From an uncultured Halobacteriovorax sp. (GTDB lineage Bacteria > Bdellovibrionota > Bacteriovoracia > Bacteriovoracales > Bacteriovoracaceae): 64,000 nucleotides of DNA. The position numbers were made by a program, and so were the translations under genes. The notes beneath the pieces are model-generated. The model was given only the letters and a program-made list of their open reading frames with translations, ran no database searches and was not told the DNA's origin. Within the stretch, counting starts at the first letter, position 1. Each line of letters opens with the position of its first letter. Positions 32,460-42,459 of this stretch are shown here, piece after piece. The DNA is taken from positions 186,001 to 250,000 of the forward strand of contig CAJXVS010000004.1 in assembly GCA_913061265.1 (NCBI GenBank), written 5' to 3'.

Positions 32460-33873
32460 TGCAATTCCAAAGGCTCCAAACTCTAGATCTACTGATCCAG
32501 TTACCGATATTAAACTTAAGACTAAATTTAGGATAACTTAAATAGTTTAAGCTACAGTTCTTCTTTTTACTGTACTCAAAGTATTTCGATCCAGACTTGA
32601 AAAAGAGAAGACCTGTTTCATTAGGAGCGAACTCTTTTTTTACCTGAACGTTTAGATCTTTAGGATGATAAAAATTTAACTTCAACCCAACCATTGTCAT
32701 AGGGTCTTCATCCAAGGCCTTCACCTCTTTTATCTCTTCATCATGAAGGTATTTATAAAATCGAATTCCAGAGTTTGCGGCTTTAAAGCTGGCTCCGGTT
32801 AAAAGGATAAAGTTAATCATAACAAATATTCGAATCTTAGAGGATTTAAGTAAGTTCAATTGCTCGGCCGCGTAAATCATCATATAGGGACTTAAGAGAA
32901 CCACGAGAAAAATAAAACGCAGTTCTTTATGCCCTATAAAGCAATGAATCAAAAAGAAAGGAAGAGTTAGCCACGTGATAGGATCTTTTGGTTTTTTATA
33001 CCAATAGTAAAAAGTTCCAAGAATAAAAGGTAATGAAAGAAGGGGAATCCCTTTCATAAAGCTATACTTTAGATAGTTCCACCAAGGGTCTATTCCAAAC
33101 CCTGAAACTCTATCTTCTAATATATTCACTTTGAAATAATTAAGAGTTGTAAAGGTCCACTCTTGATAACCCCAATAATCAATGACTACACCTAAGCCAA
33201 TAGTTATTAAGATTCCTAAACTCACACCAAGGTAAGTTCTCCAGGCCTTATGATTAAAAAGAACTAACCAAAACCATAAGAAGGCCACAGCTACAGAAAG
33301 TTGAGACTTAACTAAGTAAGCTCCACCTAGAGCAAGTCCAGCTAGGATACCCTTAATAATTGTCTCATTCTTTAAATTTTTAAATAAGAGAACGAGACCA
33401 AAGAAGATAAAGGAAGCGGAGAGGTTTTCGCTACTGGCCCTGACGTGAATCATAGGCGCAAACCAAGTAAGGCTTAAGACTAAGAACACAAGCTTCTGTC
33501 TCTTTTCTTTTAAAGGTAGATAATCCTTAAGGTAAAAGAGACTCGCGATACTAAAAGCAGAAGTGACGATTCTCAAAAGAGTGGCTTGAATAAAAGGGGA
33601 TGTAAGACCAAGACTCTTGAGGGGTAACAAGATGATATAATAGAGAAGAACTTGAAACCAGGGTCTTATCTGTTCCCTGTATTCCCAAGGGAGATCATTC
33701 GCACTGGTGCCATTTAATTTATGGCCTAGAAATTCAAGTATTTGAAAATGCTCATCAAATTGAAAGAAACCTTCCGAGAAGAAGGCCGTTATAAGATGCA
33801 CAATACCAACAAAAACTAAAAGTTTTCGGTTTGATAAAGTTTCTAAACTAAATATCCTCGATAGAAGCATCAA
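32452..33873 (-). CDS. GT22-like (Alg9/PIG-B-type) polytopic mannosyltransferase
   Basis: The 473-residue protein has about ten membrane segments. The first periplasmic loop carries the GT-C signature FQFDEHFQ (Asp40-Glu41) followed by LPWEYR, the hallmark of the GT22 group that uses polyprenyl- or dolichyl-phosphate-mannose. The C-terminal ~90 residues are soluble and Lys/Tyr-rich. It probably transfers a hexose from a lipid-linked donor on the outer face of the inner membrane. The polyprenyl-phosphate sugar synthase at 38038 could make that donor. The 3' end overlaps the helicase gene by 8 nt. The acceptor is unknown. Confidence 0.82.
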   Translation of the reverse strand: MMLLSRIFSLETLSNRKLLVFVGIVHLITAFFSEGFFQFDEHFQILEFLGHKLNGTSANDLPWEYREQIRPWFQVLLYYIILLPLKSLGLTSPFIQATLLRIVTSAFSIASLFYLKDYLPLKEKRQKLVFLVLSLTWFAPMIHVRASSENLSASFIFFGLVLLFKNLKNETIIKGILAGLALGGAYLVKSQLSVAVAFLWFWLVLFNHKAWRTYLGVSLGILITIGLGVVIDYWGYQEWTFTTLNYFKVNILEDRVSGFGIDPWWNYLKYSFMKGIPLLSLPFILGTFYYWYKKPKDPITWLTLPFFLIHCFIGHKELRFIFLVVLLSPYMMIYAAEQLNLLKSSKIRIFVMINFILLTGASFKAANSGIRFYKYLHDEEIKEVKALDEDPMTMVGLKLNFYHPKDLNVQVKKEFAPNETGLLFFKSGSKYFEYSKKKNCSLNYLSYPKFSLKFNIGNWISRSRVWSLWNCTK

Positions 33874-33906
33874 AAAGCCTTTTTTAGATATAGATTATCC
33901 CATAGA

Positions 33907-35052
33907 ATGATAGAAATGAAATACACCATTGCTTTAATCAGCCTTTTTTTAATCTATCACAAGACGATTGATGCTCTTAATCCATGGTGGCGTCTTCTTA
34001 TCTTTCCCATTTTAGCTCTTATCGTTCACAATCGAACTCAAATCGATGATGAACTAAAAAAATTGTTTTCACGACCTAAGCTTATTAAAAATTTAACTAT
34101 TATATTGGTACTTTTATTTAGTTTTAGAATGGGAAAATCAATCTACAATATCGCTCGCCCACTAAAGGCCATCGAGGATATCTCAGTCGTCCATGAGCAA
34201 GCCATCGATTATCTCTTTGTTAAGAAAGAGAACCCTTACAATCATATTCTTTTTGAACTAGCTCCCATTACCATAGTAAGAAATGGAGTAAGCGATACCT
34301 ATAGTGGTTTTATCTATACACCTTTAGGGATTATTTATTATGCCCCATTTGTTCATTGGCTAGGCAGGAAAGGAATGTACCTTGGAAACTTCTTCGCCTA
34401 CTGGGGGGTTTTCATTCTATTGGTCCTTACTTTAAAGAGATATGGGCAAGGATACTTTCTCTTAGGAAGCCTCTTCTTCTTATCTATTGATTATGTCTTT
34501 ACCAAGTCTTTTAACAGAGGGACCAACGACTTTGTCCCTGCTTTTTTAATGCTTTTGGCCATACTTCTCTCTGATAAAAACAAAAGAAGCCTAAGTGGAA
34601 TTGTTCTTGGATTATGCTTAGGCTTTAAGCAGTACCCTGGAGCTATCTTAAGCTTTATATTTTTCTTAAATAAAAAATTTCGTGTTGTGATCATAAGTTC
34701 GTTTGTTTTGGCAGCGGTTCTACTTCCTTTTGCGATTAACAACTTTAAGACTCTTTACAGACAAATATTTGAAGTCTTTTTATTTGCGCCTATTGGAAAT
34801 ACGATACTAAAGGATTTTCCAGAATTCACGAGGTGGCCAATATCTTTAGCCGCCATAATCTTTATGATCTATTTTTCTCTTAGAAAGAAATGTTCTACTG
34901 ATTGGGATAAGATTCTAATCCCATTTATCATCTTTATTGTTTTTACGAAATCTTCATTCACTACATACTTTATTTGTCTCTTTCCCATTTCAATCTTTTG
35001 GTTCTTAAATATTCCTCGTCACAGAGATGAGAAGAGTTTAAAGCAGTCTTGA
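33907..35052 (+). CDS. GT87-like polytopic membrane protein
   Basis: The 381-residue protein has nine to ten predicted membrane segments. The loop containing YTPLGIIYYAPF and the later NRGTNDFVP and GFKQYPGA segments resemble the GT87/DUF2029 family of polyprenyl-phosphate-mannose-dependent transferases. It is divergent from the GT22-like gene and overlaps the convergent DUF2079 gene by 34 nt. Donor and acceptor are not evident. An alternative ATG lies 9 nt downstream of the chosen one. Confidence 0.75.
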   Translation: MIEMKYTIALISLFLIYHKTIDALNPWWRLLIFPILALIVHNRTQIDDELKKLFSRPKLIKNLTIILVLLFSFRMGKSIYNIARPLKAIEDISVVHEQAIDYLFVKKENPYNHILFELAPITIVRNGVSDTYSGFIYTPLGIIYYAPFVHWLGRKGMYLGNFFAYWGVFILLVLTLKRYGQGYFLLGSLFFLSIDYVFTKSFNRGTNDFVPAFLMLLAILLSDKNKRSLSGIVLGLCLGFKQYPGAILSFIFFLNKKFRVVIISSFVLAAVLLPFAINNFKTLYRQIFEVFLFAPIGNTILKDFPEFTRWPISLAAIIFMIYFSLRKKCSTDWDKILIPFIIFIVFTKSSFTTYFICLFPISIFWFLNIPRHRDEKSLKQS

Positions 35053-36449
35053 ACAAACTCTCCTTTGACTAATAAGTAGTACTGATCATCATAAAGGGTT
35101 TCGCTCTCGCCGACCTTACATTTCACCATGGCCTCTTTATATTCAACTTCAGACAAAGAGTTAACCAATCCCTTATCTCTTTTCTCTAAGAGAATGAAAT
35201 CATAACTAGGAAGGTGATTCGTAAAATGAGAAGGAACATAGATTTTCCTCTTTTCTTTCACTATTAAAGGGACAACTCTATTTGAAGAAAAGAGTGTGTG
35301 ATTCTCGTTCATATTCTTATCGATAACTAATCTTAATCTATTAGTTGAGGCCCTCTTCTTTGAGTCAATGACACAATTTCGTGATTTATTAAAAAGGGAT
35401 TGCTTGAACCACCTGGTATAAGTAGAAGTGCTCGTGACAAAGAAGGTCAATAAGATAAAGATCTTAGTTTTTTTATTCTCAAAGATACTGCTGAAGCTAG
35501 GACTTAATATAAAATAGCATAATAAGGGAGCTACAAATGTTATTCCATAATGATAATGAATCTTACCGGCTAACAAATGAAGGAAAAAGATAGGACCTAG
35601 GATACAAATCAATTGGAAAAAGTTCGTTCTTATAAACGGTTTTGATTCCTTTCTCAGAGTTAAGTAAACGGGCAAGATCAAAGGGATGAAGACCTTAAGA
35701 AAAGAGCTATAATCCACAAGTTTAAGCCTCTCAAAGACAAAAAATAAATGATCCTTGAGAATTCCTTTTATAAAGACTCCCCCATAATCATAGGTCTCCC
35801 CTACCAAAAAGGGCCGAAGTTTAAAGATGATAAAGAGTCCAGCGATTGCGGTGAGCAATGAGAATGCGATCTTCTTTTTATCTAAGCTAGTTAGATAAAA
35901 GAACAAGAGTCCTATTAGTCCAAAGACATTTGATTCTCGGTAAAAGATTAAGCTAAAGGCACTTAATAAAATAAATCTCAGATTTCCTTTTTGAATAAAG
36001 TAAACCAAGGCTAACCAAGAGAGGATTGACCATGTATTAGGATGGATAGGAAAATTTAAAGCAGTCAGAATTCCTCTAGAAAATAAGCAAAGAAAGAAGA
36101 TTAAAGTGGCGTCTTTTTTGGGTGACAGTTTTATAAGTCCATAAATAAATAAACAGAAGATAATCCATTCAAAGACTACAGGCCCAACTGGGCTATAGCC
36201 GGTTAGGATAACTGATGGAACAGCAAGAAACAAAATGGGCTCAAAGTGATCATTAAAGATATTTAAAGTCCGAATCGTAAGATATGGGTTGATGTCTCCA
36301 TCAGCCATATTCACTAAGGCCTGGTAATATAACCCTAAGTCGTAAGAGCTAAGGCAGTTGTTAAAGACGGCAATTATATTAGATATTAGAATCAATAATA
36401 AAAGGCTTAGGCATAGAATGAATACTTTCTTTTCTCTTAGAAACTTCAA
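35019..36449 (-). CDS. DUF2079 membrane protein (paralogue A)
   Basis: The 476-residue protein has about nine membrane segments. The first loop reads SYDLGLYYQAL, then IFNDHFEPILFLAVP, the DUF2079 signature; FPIHPNTWS follows. The family is uncharacterised but GT-C-like. It is clearly paralogous to the gene at 43705-45102, including the soluble Cys-containing C-terminus. The start is TTG at 36449, overlapping the preceding gene's stop in a TTGA, so the two are translationally coupled. Its 3' end overlaps the GT87-like gene. Confidence 0.82.
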   Translation of the reverse strand: MKFLREKKVFILCLSLLLLILISNIIAVFNNCLSSYDLGLYYQALVNMADGDINPYLTIRTLNIFNDHFEPILFLAVPSVILTGYSPVGPVVFEWIIFCLFIYGLIKLSPKKDATLIFFLCLFSRGILTALNFPIHPNTWSILSWLALVYFIQKGNLRFILLSAFSLIFYRESNVFGLIGLLFFYLTSLDKKKIAFSLLTAIAGLFIIFKLRPFLVGETYDYGGVFIKGILKDHLFFVFERLKLVDYSSFLKVFIPLILPVYLTLRKESKPFIRTNFFQLICILGPIFFLHLLAGKIHYHYGITFVAPLLCYFILSPSFSSIFENKKTKIFILLTFFVTSTSTYTRWFKQSLFNKSRNCVIDSKKRASTNRLRLVIDKNMNENHTLFSSNRVVPLIVKEKRKIYVPSHFTNHLPSYDFILLEKRDKGLVNSLSEVEYKEAMVKCKVGESETLYDDQYYLLVKGEFVQDCFKLFSSL

Positions 36450-37954
36450 TATCTACCTCTGTACAAAGTAATCTCGCCTTTAGAGTAAACATTCTCCCAG
36501 TTCGATTCAATTTCCTGATAGCATTTATTAAGTGATTTAAATCTCAATAAAGCATAATGATACTTTTTCAGCTTTTCCACATCATCACATACTGTGATAA
36601 TTCTTCCCTCTCTATGAACTACACTCGCCTTTATCCTTACTTCTTTTGGAGCAAAGTACGTATTAGTGAGAAAATCAGAGATTACATAAGTCTTTTGATT
36701 AGGCTCTACCGTCACATAATTCCAGAACTGTGAGTAAGGAAAATCTCTATTCGCAACCTCACGAAAACTCATATTACGGTCATCCCATCTCTTCATTAAC
36801 CTCTTAAAGGATTTGTCCACTTTAGAGTCTGCCAAGATGATTACCAGTATTAGTATAGGAACTATTTTAAATTTATTCAGTTCAAACGAGTATCCTTTTA
36901 ATTCGTTGAAAATGAAATAAACAATAAGAAAGTAACCCGGAAAGATAAAACGATAAGTAGGAAGCCCGCCATTGATAAATAAATAAAGGACATAGCCACT
37001 TGCCGAAATAATAAAGGAAATATAGTTGCTCGAAAGAGTAAGAGGTTCTTTTCTGCGAAACTTAAAGCCCAAAAGGAGAATCGAAGTTACAAAGAACACC
37101 TTTCCAAAAAAGAAGTACTGAAGGTGTTTAAATAAATGGACTAGTTCAAACTTACTTCCAATAAACCTTGAGTAGAAGCTGTGCATCGGTGAACTAACTT
37201 CCCCTGGAAAGAGTGATAGAAGAGCTGGAAAAAAAGGTGATCTAATAAGCAACCAATTCTTAATCAGAAAAGGCAAAAAAAGAACTAACGAAGAGAGTAC
37301 TGCTATAACAACCAACGCATAGTTCTTTCTGTTTTTTAAAACAAAATAGAGACCTATCGAGGCTACATATAAAAGACCGTTAAGCTTAATTGCAGGAATA
37401 AGCCCTAGTGAAAGTCCTATAACGATGGCCCTAGCTATTCCTTTTAATCTAATGAGAAAAGAGTCATCGTAAATAATAAGAAAAGAGACGAGGACGGCCA
37501 ATGAGAGCGCACCGTCATTTTTGGCGACTAAGAAAAATGTCGAAGACTTACTGATCGTTAAAAGACAAAGACCAGCTACTGGCCCCCAATAATACTTCTT
37601 AAACCAATTATTGAGAATAAGTGACCCTATCCCTATTGAGAAAATAAAGTGCATACTCTGGCTCATCAAAAGCGCTGGGAATCGATCACCTTTAAAGATC
37701 AACATGGGAATTATATAGAGGTAATCGAATAGACCACTTATCAAGTAAAGGTCATTACTTTTTAAAGCCTCTAAGAAAGAGGTCTCATACCATTGCCTTG
37801 GAAAGGCGATATGATAAGCAAAGGGATCAATATAATTGATAAAGCAGAGCGTTTCAAAAAGCTTTAAAGTAAAGATAGTCCAAAATAGGCCAAGGCTAAT
37901 TTTCCTAAAATTACTCTCAAATCTTGAATCTATTGTTTTAAAACTGTTTTTCAT
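36446..37954 (-). CDS. GT-C-like polytopic membrane protein (paralogue A)
   Basis: The protein has about 502 residues and about ten membrane segments. A conserved first loop (DPFAYHIAFP), FDYLYIIPM and the later KNDGALS and NGGLPTYRF segments are all matched in the gene at 41038-42459 (DAFSYHLIIP, FDLLYLIPL, KNDGVVV, NGAVPSPRF). Both have a soluble C-terminus with two Cys. The family is unknown to me. I chose the ATG at 37954 by comparison with the paralogue; starts at 38002 and 38008 are possible and none has a good ribosome-binding site. It is coupled to DUF2079-A by a TTGA overlap. Confidence 0.8.
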   Translation of the reverse strand: MKNSFKTIDSRFESNFRKISLGLFWTIFTLKLFETLCFINYIDPFAYHIAFPRQWYETSFLEALKSNDLYLISGLFDYLYIIPMLIFKGDRFPALLMSQSMHFIFSIGIGSLILNNWFKKYYWGPVAGLCLLTISKSSTFFLVAKNDGALSLAVLVSFLIIYDDSFLIRLKGIARAIVIGLSLGLIPAIKLNGLLYVASIGLYFVLKNRKNYALVVIAVLSSLVLFLPFLIKNWLLIRSPFFPALLSLFPGEVSSPMHSFYSRFIGSKFELVHLFKHLQYFFFGKVFFVTSILLLGFKFRRKEPLTLSSNYISFIISASGYVLYLFINGGLPTYRFIFPGYFLIVYFIFNELKGYSFELNKFKIVPILILVIILADSKVDKSFKRLMKRWDDRNMSFREVANRDFPYSQFWNYVTVEPNQKTYVISDFLTNTYFAPKEVRIKASVVHREGRIITVCDDVEKLKKYHYALLRFKSLNKCYQEIESNWENVYSKGEITLYRGRY

Positions 37955-38037
37955 TCTAGATAAATATAGTAACACTCCGCCAGTACATTCCGCACTGCGC
38001 ATAGTCATAAACAAAATGAGGAAATAAACTCACTGCC

Positions 38038-38802
38038 ATGAAATTATCAATCATCATACCCGTATACAACGAAGAAAATACTGTAAAAGGCCTAATCGAG
38101 CTCGTCCTCGATGCTGTCAAAAAGATCGAGGCAAGGATTTCATCTTTTGAAATCGTTATCGTCGAAGATGGCTCTTCTGATAGAACTAAAGCCGTTCTTT
38201 CTGACTCATTTAAAGATCACTCAAATATTCAGCTATTCTTTCAGCCTCATAACAAAGGTAAAGGTGCTGCTATCGCGAGAGGCTTTAATGAGGCCACAGG
38301 TGATATCATTCTCATCCAAGATGCAGACCTTGAATATGATCCTTACGAGTATCCGGTCCTTCTAAAGCCAATCCTAGACGGAAAAGCTGACGTTGTTTAC
38401 GGAAGCCGTTTCAAAGGGGATGTCTCTAGAGTTTTATATTATTGGCATTACCTAGGAAATCAATTCCTAACTCATGTAAGTAATATGTTCACGAACCTAA
38501 ACTTAAGCGACATGGAAACCTGTTATAAAGTCTTCCGTGCCCCTATTTTAAAGAACATGAAACTTGTCTCAAATAGGTTTGGGATTGAGCCAGAAATGAC
38601 GGCCAAGATTGCTAAACTTCCAGAGCTCAGAATCTATGAAGTGCCAATTTCTTATTATGGTAGAACTTATGCTGAAGGAAAAAAGATCGGCTGGAAAGAT
38701 GGCTTTTCAGCTCTCTGGAGTATTATAAAGTTTAACCTCTTCACTTCAATTAACGAGTCGTTCTCAAAACCACCTAAGAACATTCTCGAAGAGCTAAACT
38801 AA
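38038..38802 (+). CDS. Polyprenyl-phosphate sugar synthase (GT2, DPM1/GtrB-like)
   Basis: The 254-residue GT2 enzyme lacks membrane segments. The start is [11 protein letters not shown], then EDGSSD (43-48), GKGAAIARG and DAD (95-97), then GSRF. It is closest in layout to dolichyl-phosphate-mannose synthase and bacterial polyprenyl-phosphate glucose/mannose synthases. It probably makes the lipid-linked sugar donor used by the surrounding GT-C proteins. The ATG at 38038 has GAGGA about 20 nt upstream, which is too far to be convincing. It is divergent from the GT-C-like gene and overlaps the convergent ArnT-like gene by 4 nt. Confidence 0.86.
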   Translation: MKLSIIIPVYNEENTVKGLIELVLDAVKKIEARISSFEIVIVEDGSSDRTKAVLSDSFKDHSNIQLFFQPHNKGKGAAIARGFNEATGDIILIQDADLEYDPYEYPVLLKPILDGKADVVYGSRFKGDVSRVLYYWHYLGNQFLTHVSNMFTNLNLSDMETCYKVFRAPILKNMKLVSNRFGIEPEMTAKIAKLPELRIYEVPISYYGRTYAEGKKIGWKDGFSALWSIIKFNLFTSINESFSKPPKNILEELN

Positions 38803-40292
38803 TACTTTATACCCTTTGAAGATATATTCTCAGACCTGATAAGAACCACTATATCTTCTTTTTCAAAATAGGCGACACTTCTAAGCGTAGCGCCTGTTTT
38901 TAGTTTTAAGTCTTCAAAGTCTTTAGTTCGGATCAGAATCAAAGGTTCCATACTTCCCCAACTTACTGGCATTTCTGTTTCAAACTCTAGCTTCTGATCC
39001 CCATTTAAATATCCCTTCAACCAAACCAAACTAGTATTAACCACTTCGCCGCTCAGCTCGAAACCTACCAAATTAGCTAGTGAGTAAAATGGGTAAGAGC
39101 CATTAATTGTTAACCAAAGATCAGGCTGCCTCTTGAGGCCTTTAGAGATCTTTAAGATATCAAAGATAGGCTTGTCTCGTCTTGTCTCAACTGTAAGAGG
39201 AAAGATAAGCAGTGTTAAAGAAGTTGCAACAAAAAGGTAAAGAACAGCTCTTTTAATATTTTCAAGCTTCTTACTATTCAAAAAGAAAGACAAACCATTA
39301 GCCGCGATAATGGCATAAAAAGGATAAAGAGGCAGAAGGTAGTTTGAATATTTAAACTTTGGAATAGATAAGAAAACCAAGAGAGAGAAAAAAGTTGTAC
39401 ACGAAAAGAGGAGGAGCTCGTTCTTAAAGCCTTTCTTGATCCGGTACAATGAATACAAAGAAAGTAAAAGCCAAGGCCCTGTTTGTTTTAAGAGAAAGAC
39501 GACATAGTCAAAATAGTTAAACTTTGTAACTCCCCTTCCTTCAAGCATAGTATGAAAGAATGTCGACTCTATATATAAGTTAAGAACATCTGATCGCCCC
39601 TTTATTAATAAGGCGATTGGCCAAAGCGAAAAGATCACAAAACCTAGTAAGAAAGAGAGCCAAGGGAGTAGCTGCTTAAGTTTTATAAAACTCTTCGTAA
39701 AAGCCAAATGAACTAAGATCGCAAGGGGAATAAGTCCCGCCATTGGTCCTTTGGTTAATAATGAGAGCCCAAAGAAAACACCGCATAATAGCCATGAAGA
39801 TGATTTGTTTTTTTTATAAGCTTCAAAATAAAAATAGAGGCTTAAAAAGACAAAGAGCATCAAGGGCCCATCTAAAGATGGAAACCTAGTTTTCTTGATT
39901 AAAGGCGGTATCAGAATAAAGATGAGACCCGTTAAGAAGGCTTTCTCTTCATTGTCGTGCTTTTGAGTAAACCTAATAACTGAGGCCAAACAAACTAAGC
40001 TAAATAAACCACTAAAGATTCTCGCCGCCGTATAGCTAGAGCCAAAAACCTTAAAGAACAATCCATTCAGGGCGAAAACAAAGGGAGGGTGAACAGGAAA
40101 CTGAGAATATGTTGTCTTGCTTAAATGAGGTATTAACCAATCCCCATTTTGTGCTGCATGTTTAGCAAATGCAGAGTAGAGATAGCCATCTAGGAAAAAG
40201 CCCTGAACCCACGCATGCTGAAAATACAGTGCAGCGCCCAGTACCAATAAGAATAAGAATCCATTTTCACTCAAAAATTTGTTAACTTTCAT
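38799..40292 (-). CDS. ArnT/PMT-like glycosyltransferase (GT-C)
   Basis: The 497-residue polytopic protein has the GT39/GT83 pattern: a first loop with [12 protein letters not shown] (D35) and the HPP triplet (68-70), then SLDGPLM, twelve or so membrane segments and a soluble C-terminus. ArnT-type enzymes transfer sugars from undecaprenyl phosphate to lipid A or other envelope acceptors. The D35-G pair replaces the usual Asp-Glu in some relatives. It is divergent from the methyltransferase gene. The acceptor is unknown, with lipid A a reasonable candidate. Confidence 0.85.
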   Translation of the reverse strand: MKVNKFLSENGFLFLLVLGAALYFQHAWVQGFFLDGYLYSAFAKHAAQNGDWLIPHLSKTTYSQFPVHPPFVFALNGLFFKVFGSSYTAARIFSGLFSLVCLASVIRFTQKHDNEEKAFLTGLIFILIPPLIKKTRFPSLDGPLMLFVFLSLYFYFEAYKKNKSSSWLLCGVFFGLSLLTKGPMAGLIPLAILVHLAFTKSFIKLKQLLPWLSFLLGFVIFSLWPIALLIKGRSDVLNLYIESTFFHTMLEGRGVTKFNYFDYVVFLLKQTGPWLLLSLYSLYRIKKGFKNELLLFSCTTFFSLLVFLSIPKFKYSNYLLPLYPFYAIIAANGLSFFLNSKKLENIKRAVLYLFVATSLTLLIFPLTVETRRDKPIFDILKISKGLKRQPDLWLTINGSYPFYSLANLVGFELSGEVVNTSLVWLKGYLNGDQKLEFETEMPVSWGSMEPLILIRTKDFEDLKLKTGATLRSVAYFEKEDIVVLIRSENISSKGIKY

Positions 40293-40349
40293 TAACTAGA
40301 GAATAATACTCTAATCAAACAGTGACCAGCTTAACGCATCGGACAATAA

Positions 40350-41054
40350 ATGACTCAATCAGAAAAATATAATGGAATTGAAGAGCTAGAATTACTCGAC
40401 TCTGCCCATAATTATACAAACTCTATAACGACAAGAATCAACTCTTTCTTTTCAAAAGACCTCTTAACTTTAGACTTTGGAGCTGGTGCTGGTACGTATG
40501 CTAAAAAGCTAAAATCTCAAGACTACAAAATAACTTGCATAGAGATTGACCCTACCTTAATAGGCGTCCTTAAAAATCATGATCTTGATGTCAGTAAGAG
40601 CACAGCTGATTTTGAATCAGGTAGTGTTCATCAAATATACTCAATCAATGTTCTCGAGCATATTGAAGACGACCTTGGGATCCTAAAAGAGTTTCACCGC
40701 ATGCTCACTAGCAGCGGGAAGATCTACCTCTATCTTCCAGCATTCCCTGTCTTATATTCGAAATTTGATAAGAAGATAGGACACTACAGGAGATACAAGA
40801 AGAAAGACCTTGTCCAAAAGTTAACTGAAGCTGGTTTTCAAATAGAGCAAAGGTCCTATAGAGATTCGATTGGTTTTTTCGTAGCTTACCTTTTTAAGAT
40901 CATCTCCAATTCCGAGGATGTCAGTAAAACAGCGATCACGATTTATGATAAGATCGTCTTTCCTTTTTCACGCTTACTAGATCCACTTCTAGGTGCATAC
41001 TTTGGAAAGAACATAGAAGTTATGGCGACTAAAAAGAATGAACAGATTTCTTAA
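40350..41054 (+). CDS. SAM-dependent methyltransferase (class I)
   Basis: The 234-residue protein has the SAM motif LDFGAGAGTY (41-50), an acidic residue at the end of strand 2 (IEIDP), and the segment SINVLEHIED, typical of ubiE-like small-molecule or sugar methyltransferases. It overlaps the downstream GT-C-like paralogue B by 17 nt. Because it sits between envelope-glycan genes, a sugar or lipid-linked acceptor is likely. The ATG at 40350 has no Shine-Dalgarno sequence. Confidence 0.85.
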   Translation: MTQSEKYNGIEELELLDSAHNYTNSITTRINSFFSKDLLTLDFGAGAGTYAKKLKSQDYKITCIEIDPTLIGVLKNHDLDVSKSTADFESGSVHQIYSINVLEHIEDDLGILKEFHRMLTSSGKIYLYLPAFPVLYSKFDKKIGHYRRYKKKDLVQKLTEAGFQIEQRSYRDSIGFFVAYLFKIISNSEDVSKTAITIYDKIVFPFSRLLDPLLGAYFGKNIEVMATKKNEQIS

Positions 41055-42459
41055 GTATTTTTACTTCTTTATTCTTTGTTTAAAGGCGCTCGAATGCTTT
41101 ACACCGTTCTCACACGGTGACGCCTTTAGCTACCATCTCATAATTCCTAAACATATAATTGAATTGGGCTTTACAGATACTCTTTCTAAATTCTTCCCCA
41201 CAGTTATCGCGGGCTACTTTGACCTACTCTACTTGATACCCCTATCTCTTTTTAAGAACACCTTGGCTGGTCAAATATCTTCACAGCTTTTACATTTTCT
41301 AATAGGCCAAGGCCTCGCTTCTTTTCTAATGACTAAGATTATCAAAGATAATCAATTGAAATGGATAGCAGGAATTGCAGCTCTCACCCTAGCAAAATCA
41401 GGGGACATGTTTCTGTATGCTAAGAATGACGGAGTTGTTGTAAGTGCTTCTCTTCTTTTTTATTACTTTTCTAATAAATCCATATTAAGAAAAGGAGTAC
41501 TCCTAGGCCTTCTCCCGAGTATTAAGCTATCAGGCGTTTTCATTGCTCTGCCCCTTATTCTAAATGAGATCGTTTTCAAAAAAATTAAATTAATCGAGAT
41601 TCTCATTCTTGGAGTCACTTCAATTCTAATCTTCATTCCAATTTGTCTTTATAAATTCAAAATGACAGGTAATCCTCTATTCCCAGGACTACTCTATAGC
41701 TTTCCAGATCAACTCCCCCAGTACCTTATCGACTCCTATGGTGGAATGCTTGCTGCGAAGCTAGGTATGTCCAGCCTAATTGAGAACTTAAGACTCCTCT
41801 TTTTAGGTAAGATTATCTGCTTACTGATTATACCGGTGCTTATTTTTCAAAAGAAAAAAATCAATACCGCCCCTTTCATCATAGCGATCCTTTGTTTCTC
41901 CCTCTATTTATTCGTAAACGGAGCAGTTCCAAGCCCAAGGTTTTTCTTTTCCTCTTACTTCTTCCTAATCATAGGATGCTTTGGAGCTTTAGATTCTAGT
42001 CATCTTCAAAAAAAATGGATTGTCCCCGTTCTTCTTATTCTCGTTCTTGTCGACTCTAAGTTAGACAAGTCCCTTACTAGAGTTAAGAACAACCTCGTCG
42101 ACCTCTCAAATTTAAGCAGTAAGGAAATTATCTCAAAAAGGATTCCACGATCTCGTGTATGGGACTTAGTCCAAAAAGGAGAGAAGGAAAAACTTGTTCA
42201 TGTCTTTTCTGACCGTTTTCCGCAGCAGTTCTATGCTCCACAGTTTGTAAGGCTTCACCACTACCCAACCCAGCCACAAGTTAGGTTCTTTGATCAATGT
42301 TCTAACCCATCTGGACTAGAGAAGTTTCAATATTATATCTTGTCTGAATCAGGCAGCAAGAACCCCTGCTATGAGATGATCTATAATTCTTCTGAGTTAA
42401 TAGGAACTGTTCAAGAGTTTAAAGTGTTTAAAAGGAAACCTTCTCAATCTCTTCTTTAG
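41038..42459 (+). CDS. GT-C-like polytopic membrane protein (paralogue B)
   Basis: The 473-residue protein is colinear with the gene at 36446-37954 over the whole length: first loop DAFSYHLIIP, FDLLYLIPLSLF, KNDGVVVSAS, GNPLFPGLL, VNGAVPSPRFFF and DSKLDKSL. It has about ten membrane segments and a soluble C-terminus with two Cys. It overlaps the methyltransferase gene (17 nt), so the two are coupled. Its 3' end overlaps the convergent membrane-protein gene by 32 nt. The family is unrecognised but the GT-C character is likely. Confidence 0.8.
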   Translation: MNRFLKYFYFFILCLKALECFTPFSHGDAFSYHLIIPKHIIELGFTDTLSKFFPTVIAGYFDLLYLIPLSLFKNTLAGQISSQLLHFLIGQGLASFLMTKIIKDNQLKWIAGIAALTLAKSGDMFLYAKNDGVVVSASLLFYYFSNKSILRKGVLLGLLPSIKLSGVFIALPLILNEIVFKKIKLIEILILGVTSILIFIPICLYKFKMTGNPLFPGLLYSFPDQLPQYLIDSYGGMLAAKLGMSSLIENLRLLFLGKIICLLIIPVLIFQKKKINTAPFIIAILCFSLYLFVNGAVPSPRFFFSSYFFLIIGCFGALDSSHLQKKWIVPVLLILVLVDSKLDKSLTRVKNNLVDLSNLSSKEIISKRIPRSRVWDLVQKGEKEKLVHVFSDRFPQQFYAPQFVRLHHYPTQPQVRFFDQCSNPSGLEKFQYYILSESGSKNPCYEMIYNSSELIGTVQEFKVFKRKPSQSLL